Shown here in pieces: positions 29,030 through 32,335 of a DNA stretch of 32,335 nucleotides. Source of the DNA: Candidatus Nealsoniibacteriota bacterium. Its GTDB lineage: Bacteria; Patescibacteriota; Minisyncoccia; Minisyncoccales; PWPS01. Below the pieces are notes generated by a model that was not told where the DNA came from, did no database searches, and saw only the letters and a list, made by a program, of their open reading frames with translations. Made by a program: the position numbers and the translations under genes. Location of the stretch: positions 1 to 32,335 of the forward strand of contig PWHM01000058.1 of NCBI GenBank assembly GCA_003554915.1, in the 5' to 3' direction. Position 1 is the stretch's first letter; each line of letters opens with the position of its first letter.

Positions 29030-30889
29030 CTATCTCCTCCTTAGTGCCATTCCGGTGAACGGAGAGACTCTGACATTATCCGCTTCAAAGCGGTGAATGT
29101 CTTTTACTCCCGCCTTGTTTTCGTTTACTACTATGCTTAACTTCTTTTTTTCTTCGAGCCGGAAAGTATTCCACCGGTTATCGAAGTTATAAAGAACCAA
29201 AATTTCTTTCCAGTTGTCACCGTTGGCTCCCTCAATCAACTTGAATCCTACTGCGTTACCCGGTGCTTCAATAAAAGAGAGATGCCTCCTTATCATCTCC
29301 GGATCAGTCATTCGAAAGGCCGGATGATCTTTTCTTAAGGTTATTAATCCTCTGAAATAATCGAAAGTATCTTGATATCTGGCCTTTCTTTCCCATTTTA
29401 ATTGATTGCAATGATCGCCCGCACAATAACTGTTTCCGTGAAAATGCTTGGTTCTTAGAAATTCGTCTCCACCCTGAATGAAGGGAATCCCTTGCGAGGT
29501 AAAGACCACTACGTGGGCCAATCTGTGCATCCTCACCCGGGACTCCTTACTTAAATAAGGAAAGTCGGAGCAAATCTTATCCCAAAGGGTCAAATTATCA
29601 TGGCAACTGACGTAATTTATCGACTCCCCGGCTTTTTCCGTAAAATTTGATATTTGCCAATCGTATTGGACTCCGCCAACTACCGCCTCTTTCACGTTGG
29701 TTTTTTCCTCATCGCTACCGAAGATTATTCCTTTTACCGACTCTCGAAAATCATCATTGAAGACGGCTATCCTTCTTCCCTGTTGAGACCCTTTTCCCAT
29801 TCTTAAATACCACTCCAGTTGTGGCTCCGAAGAGAACCAGGGTTCTCCGTAAATTATAATTGACTTATCTATGGCGTGCAATTTTTTTTCGACCATGATC
29901 ATCGTTTGTTCATCCATCAGTCCCATCAGATCGAACCGGAAGCCGTCGATGTGATATTCCTTAGCCCAATAACAAACCGAATCGACGATAAATTTACGAA
30001 CCATCGGCTTTTCTGTGGCTAATTCGTTTCCACAACCGGATCCGTCGGCGAAATAACCGTTTACGAACCGGTAGAAATAGTCCGGGGCGAATTTCTGAAA
30101 AGGCGAATCTTCTCTGTGAAAGGTGTGGTTGTAAACCATATCCATAATTACTCCGATTCCCTTTTCGTGCAAGGCCATAATCAGCTTTTTGAATTCGGTT
30201 AGTCTGCTTTTATTCGACGGATTGATTGAATAAGATCCTTCGGGAACGTTGTAAAAATAGGGATCGTATCCCCAGTTGTAATGCTGGCCTTCGTCGTCAA
30301 CGGTGGCAAAGTCGGCAACCGGTAGTAAATGAACATGGGTTATTCCCAAACTCTTCAAGTGATCGATTCCCGTTTTTAAGCCGTGTCCGTTAGTTGTTCC
30401 CTCTTCGGTGAAAGCCAAATATTTTCCCTTGTTTTCAATTCCGGAATTAGGAGAGGCAGAAAAGTCACGAACATGGACTTCGTATATTATCGCGTCGGTA
30501 AATTTTTCCAGTTTTACTCTTCGATCCTTGTTCCAGCCGGGAGGATCGGTACTTTTCAAGTCGACAATTAGCCCTCTTTTACTGTCGGTTCCCACTGCGC
30601 GAGCATAAGGATCAACCGACTCTTCTACCCTATCCGGATAATTGATCCGAAAAATATAATAGAACCCGGACCAATCACCGTCCAGCATTGTTTTCCAGGC
30701 GCCATCTTTTCCTTTTTCCAGCTTCTCGATTGCCAAGGGAGCAGTGTCGTTTTCCTTTCTGAAAACGAGTATTTCTACCCGGTCGGCTACGGGAGCCCAA
30801 ACTGTTACCTCGGTTCTCTCTTTTTCATACCTTATCCCCAAATCATCTCCGTCGTAGAAAAAGTTTTCACAGCTTCTCTCCTCTCTCAT
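29030..30889 (-). CDS. pulA: Type I pullulanase / glycogen-debranching enzyme (GH13)
   Basis: This 619-residue glycoside hydrolase cleaves alpha-1,6 branches in glycogen or pullulan. An N-terminal CBM48-like beta domain (about 10-105, TVWAPVADRVEILVF) precedes the GH13 barrel. YNWGYDP (204-210) is the type I pullulanase signature. MDMVYNHTF, the nucleophile Asp320 (IDGFRFDLMG), acid/base Glu349 (IYGEPWF) and Asp431 (VSCHDNLTL) are present. There is no signal peptide, so it acts in the cytoplasm. The ATG at 30889 has AAAGGAGGTG 6 nt upstream (30896-30905), better than an in-frame TTG at 30922. It is a single-gene unit with its own promoter and terminator. No glycogen synthase or phosphorylase is in the window. 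Confidence 0.94.
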   Translation of the reverse strand: MREERSCENFFYDGDDLGIRYEKERTEVTVWAPVADRVEILVFRKENDTAPLAIEKLEKGKDGAWKTMLDGDWSGFYYIFRINYPDRVEESVDPYARAVGTDSKRGLIVDLKSTDPPGWNKDRRVKLEKFTDAIIYEVHVRDFSASPNSGIENKGKYLAFTEEGTTNGHGLKTGIDHLKSLGITHVHLLPVADFATVDDEGQHYNWGYDPYFYNVPEGSYSINPSNKSRLTEFKKLIMALHEKGIGVIMDMVYNHTFHREDSPFQKFAPDYFYRFVNGYFADGSGCGNELATEKPMVRKFIVDSVCYWAKEYHIDGFRFDLMGLMDEQTMIMVEKKLHAIDKSIIIYGEPWFSSEPQLEWYLRMGKGSQQGRRIAVFNDDFRESVKGIIFGSDEEKTNVKEAVVGGVQYDWQISNFTEKAGESINYVSCHDNLTLWDKICSDFPYLSKESRVRMHRLAHVVVFTSQGIPFIQGGDEFLRTKHFHGNSYCAGDHCNQLKWERKARYQDTFDYFRGLITLRKDHPAFRMTDPEMIRRHLSFIEAPGNAVGFKLIEGANGDNWKEILVLYNFDNRWNTFRLEEKKKLSIVVNENKAGVKDIHRFEADNVRVSPFTGMALRRR

Positions 30890-30966
30890 CCGACTCACCT
30901 CCTTTGTAGATTTGTCTTCCAAAAACTATTTTTTTAAGGTACTTTCTTTTCGGAATGGAATACATT

Positions 30967-30995
30967 ATTATATAGCTAATTCTATCTTTTGGCAA
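30967..30995 (-). promoter_or_regulatory. Promoter of pulA
   Basis: On the - strand TTGCCA (30990-30995), a 17-nt spacer and perfect TATAAT (30967-30972). Predicted start is near 30960, leaving a ~71-nt leader with a strong Shine-Dalgarno. Confidence 0.8.
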
Positions 30996-31024
30996 TCAAG
31001 AGGAAAAATAAAAACCGGTTATAG

Positions 31025-31052
31025 AAAAAGGCCCGGATTTTAATCCGGAGCC
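31025..31052 (-). terminator. Terminator of the 64-aa gene
   Basis: GGCCCGGAT (31030-31038) pairs with ATCCGGAGCC (31043-31052), with a single bulged base and a 4-nt loop. On the - strand five T follow. It lies 16 nt after the stop. Confidence 0.85.
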
Positions 31053-31068
31053 CTTAGTCTATTTATAC

Positions 31069-31263
31069 TCACCTCTCTATCTTATTTTGATATATATCTT
31101 CTCTCAATATATTAGCCATTTCGAAAAGTTTTTCTTCTTGACTGTCGGTGAGATTATTACTGAAAGCGATTTTCCGGACTTCAAATTTAGTAATATCCGG
31201 AGCCAAACTTTTGATTTCTTCTAAAGCTTTTCGATAATCTTTCCCATTTCCTTGTTTTTTCAT
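31069..31263 (-). CDS. Small helical protein of unknown function (64 aa)
   Basis: This protein is unrecognised. It begins MKKQGNGKDYRKALEEIK and contains two or three predicted helices (DITKFEVRKIAFSNNLTDSQEEKLFEMANIL). There is no membrane segment and no cysteine. The ATG at 31263 is preceded by GGGAGGGG at suitable spacing. A promoter (TTGACT-17-TAGAGT) lies across the end of truB, inside the longer frame that begins at 31332, so the shorter start is preferred. It has its own terminator. Confidence 0.75.
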   Translation of the reverse strand: MKKQGNGKDYRKALEEIKSLAPDITKFEVRKIAFSNNLTDSQEEKLFEMANILREDIYQNKIER

Positions 31264-31282
31264 TTTCACCCCTCCCTTTTTT

Positions 31283-31311
31283 ACTCTACAACAAATCTTT
31301 CTATTAGTCAA
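31283..31311 (-). promoter_or_regulatory. Promoter of the 64-aa gene
   Basis: On the - strand TTGACT (31306-31311), a 17-nt spacer and TAGAGT (31283-31288). The -35 box overlaps the last codons of truB. Confidence 0.5.
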
Positions 31312-32086
31312 AAACAGAAACCGAATTCGCAATAGTCCACTCCCCTACTTTTGTTCTTTTTAAACTCAGAAGAAGACCGCCGGCACTCAACTTTTGTCCG
31401 GCTTGATGGGCTATGGAGCGTAGGTAACAACCGCTACTGCAGACTATCTTAATTTTTGCAACCGAATACTTACTTTTAATTTTTTTTCCGGTTAATAATC
31501 GGTTCCACTCATTTAAAATTTTTTCTTGCCTAAAGTCACCGGAAACGTTTTTTATTTTAATATTTATTTTCTCCTTCAATTCAAGCTTACCTATCTCTCC
31601 TATTTCTTGGACCGAAAGTTTATAAATTTCAACCTTCTTTTCAGGAATCTCAACTTCATCCAGTCTGTCTTCCAGAGCCCACTTAAAAAGCGGTTTTCCT
31701 TTTAAATTGTATCCGGAAAAAGGCGGTAATTGAAAGTTGTAAATTCCTTCGAAAGACTTAAGTGTTTTTCTTATCTCTTTTTTGGATAATTCCTTATAAT
31801 TATATTCGGGCAGTCCCAATAAATCATAGCTATCAGTCGAAAAACCGAAGAGTATCTCCGCCAGGTATTCTTTGCCGTAATTCAAGTGATCATGGAAATT
31901 CTTTAACTCCTCCCCTTTTACCAATAAGACAACTCCCTCGGCCATCGGGTCGAGTCTTCCGGCGTAGGCTATCTTTTGATTTCTAAGTTCGGGACATCTA
32001 TCTTTCAATGCTTTTATCAGGTCGTAAGGAGAGATGCCTACGGGCTTGTAGGCCGGAAATAAATCCTTGTCAATTTCTTTATACAT
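31304..32086 (-). CDS. truB: tRNA pseudouridine-55 synthase
   Basis: This 260-residue TruB makes pseudouridine 55 in the T loop of tRNAs. PAYKPVGISPYDLIKALK (11-28) is motif I (KPxGxTS in the family). The catalytic Asp46 lies in YAGRLDPMAEGVVLL (41-55; usual GxLDPxAxGVLxx). The C-terminal CSSGCYLRSIAHQAGQKL corresponds to the CSxGTYIRxLAxDLG block, with Cys for Thr. The C-terminal PUA-like domain is missing or very short. An extended -10 (32093-32101) is placed so that the transcript would begin at or within a base or two of the ATG. It does not adjoin rbfA or infB as often seen. Confidence 0.92.
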   Translation of the reverse strand: MYKEIDKDLFPAYKPVGISPYDLIKALKDRCPELRNQKIAYAGRLDPMAEGVVLLVKGEELKNFHDHLNYGKEYLAEILFGFSTDSYDLLGLPEYNYKELSKKEIRKTLKSFEGIYNFQLPPFSGYNLKGKPLFKWALEDRLDEVEIPEKKVEIYKLSVQEIGEIGKLELKEKINIKIKNVSGDFRQEKILNEWNRLLTGKKIKSKYSVAKIKIVCSSGCYLRSIAHQAGQKLSAGGLLLSLKRTKVGEWTIANSVSVFD

Positions 32087-32092
32087 ATCTTT

Positions 32093-32101
32093 ATTTTAAC
32101 A
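32093..32101 (-). promoter_or_regulatory. Extended -10 promoter of truB, leaderless geometry
   Basis: On the - strand TGT followed by TAAAAT (32093-32098). Six nucleotides separate the -10 box from the ATG at 32086, so the mRNA should have no leader. No clear -35. Confidence 0.5.
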
Positions 32102-32111
32102 AACTTTTTCA

Positions 32112-32145
32112 ATAAAAAGAACCGACTGTCTGTTGGACAGCCGGT
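32112..32145 (-). terminator. Terminator downstream of the partial gene at the window end
   Basis: CTGTC/GACAG (32126-32130, 32136-32140) is extended past one mismatch by ACCG/CGGT, with a 5-nt loop. T-rich runs follow on both strands (TTCTTTTTATTG on -, TTTTTATTTT on +), so it could act in either direction. Confidence 0.75.
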
Positions 32146-32169
32146 TTTTATTTTAGCTTTTTGATTTGG

Positions 32170-32335
32170 TCATTGCCTTTTTATGATTTCGACTTCAACT
32201 CTTTCTCTTTTCTTTAACTTTCTGACTATCTCATCAATCTCTCTTTCGGTTTTTTGCCCCTTGCAAGCACCCTTTAGCTGATTGATTGCTGGTTTATGTT
32301 TATCATAAAGAAAGCTCGGGCACGTGACTTCAATC
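32170..32335 (-). CDS. Unrecognised protein, C-terminal 54 residues
   Basis: An open frame enters from the right edge and ends in TGA at 32170-32172. The visible part reads IEVTCPSFLYDKHKPAIN, then a Lys/Glu/Arg-rich helix (TEREIDEIVRKLKKRERVEV). There are Cys at the fifth and twenty-fourth visible residues. The protein is basic and soluble in this part. It is followed after 24 nt by a terminator, which supports a real gene end. No family recognised. Confidence 0.6.
   Translation of the reverse strand, partial: IEVTCPSFLYDKHKPAINQLKGACKGQKTEREIDEIVRKLKKRERVEVEIIKRQ

Noticed and set aside
30890..30922. TTG start for the pullulanase
   Set aside because: The ATG at 30889 has a near-perfect SD at 6 nt, which lies within the extra codons.
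31264..31332. Longer N-terminus for the 64-aa protein overlapping truB
   Set aside because: The SD at the inner ATG and the promoter in this stretch favour the shorter form.
1..32335. CRISPR arrays, insertion sequences, toxin-antitoxin pairs
   Set aside because: No regularly spaced repeats, transposase motifs or typical toxin/antitoxin gene pairs were seen on either strand.

Overview
The window is a gene-dense bacterial chromosome segment of moderately low GC with almost no intergenic space. It contains no insertion sequence, prophage gene or CRISPR array that I can see. The mix suggests a small-genome bacterium, most likely of the Candidate Phyla Radiation (Patescibacteria). Grounds are many compact overlapping genes, a single Xer recombinase, many short unrecognised membrane or zinc-binding proteins, a shortened HrcA and an archaeal-looking methylthiotransferase. 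TGA is used as a stop (for example gltX), which argues against Gracilibacteria/SR1. A ribosomal protein L9 gene is present; from memory this argues against Microgenomates-type lineages. The placement is inference.

Left part (1-7139, genes mostly on +): the end of a division/cell-wall cluster (mraY 3' end, murD, ftsW, murG), then gltX, a small exported helical protein, a tyrosine recombinase (xer) and rpmA. A 28-bp dif-like site (5548-5575) lies in the leader of xer. Gene direction and GC skew flip close to this point, so the window probably spans the replication terminus.

Right part (7126-32335, genes on -), in transcription order from the right: an unrecognised partial gene; truB and a 64-aa protein; a type I pullulanase; a Nif3-family protein; a 52-aa zinc ribbon; a probable ~120-nt stand-alone RNA; an operon of membrane protein, beta-propeller, DUF362-type ferredoxin, small membrane protein and a broken 3-methyladenine DNA glycosylase; a CCC/APC-type transporter with an M50-like membrane protease; a 74-aa protein; an operon of YjbQ, HAD, 4-TM protein, ABC ATPase and ABC permease; the heat-shock operon hrcA-grpE-dnaK-dnaJ under a CIRCE-overlapped promoter; tRNA-Lys(UUU) followed by an e-MtaB-type tRNA methylthiotransferase, a PD-(D/E)XK-like protein and a 59-aa Cys/His protein; and ctpA-rplI-pyrG.

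The two most interesting points are: (1) the dif-like site beside its recombinase at an apparent terminus; (2) the tRNA-Lys(UUU) gene lying 42 nt upstream of, and in line with, the gene for the enzyme family that modifies A37 of that tRNA, joined by a hairpin that contains the enzyme gene's Shine-Dalgarno sequence. Several promoters (ctpA, truB, the transporter) sit so close to their ATG that the mRNAs should be leaderless or nearly so.
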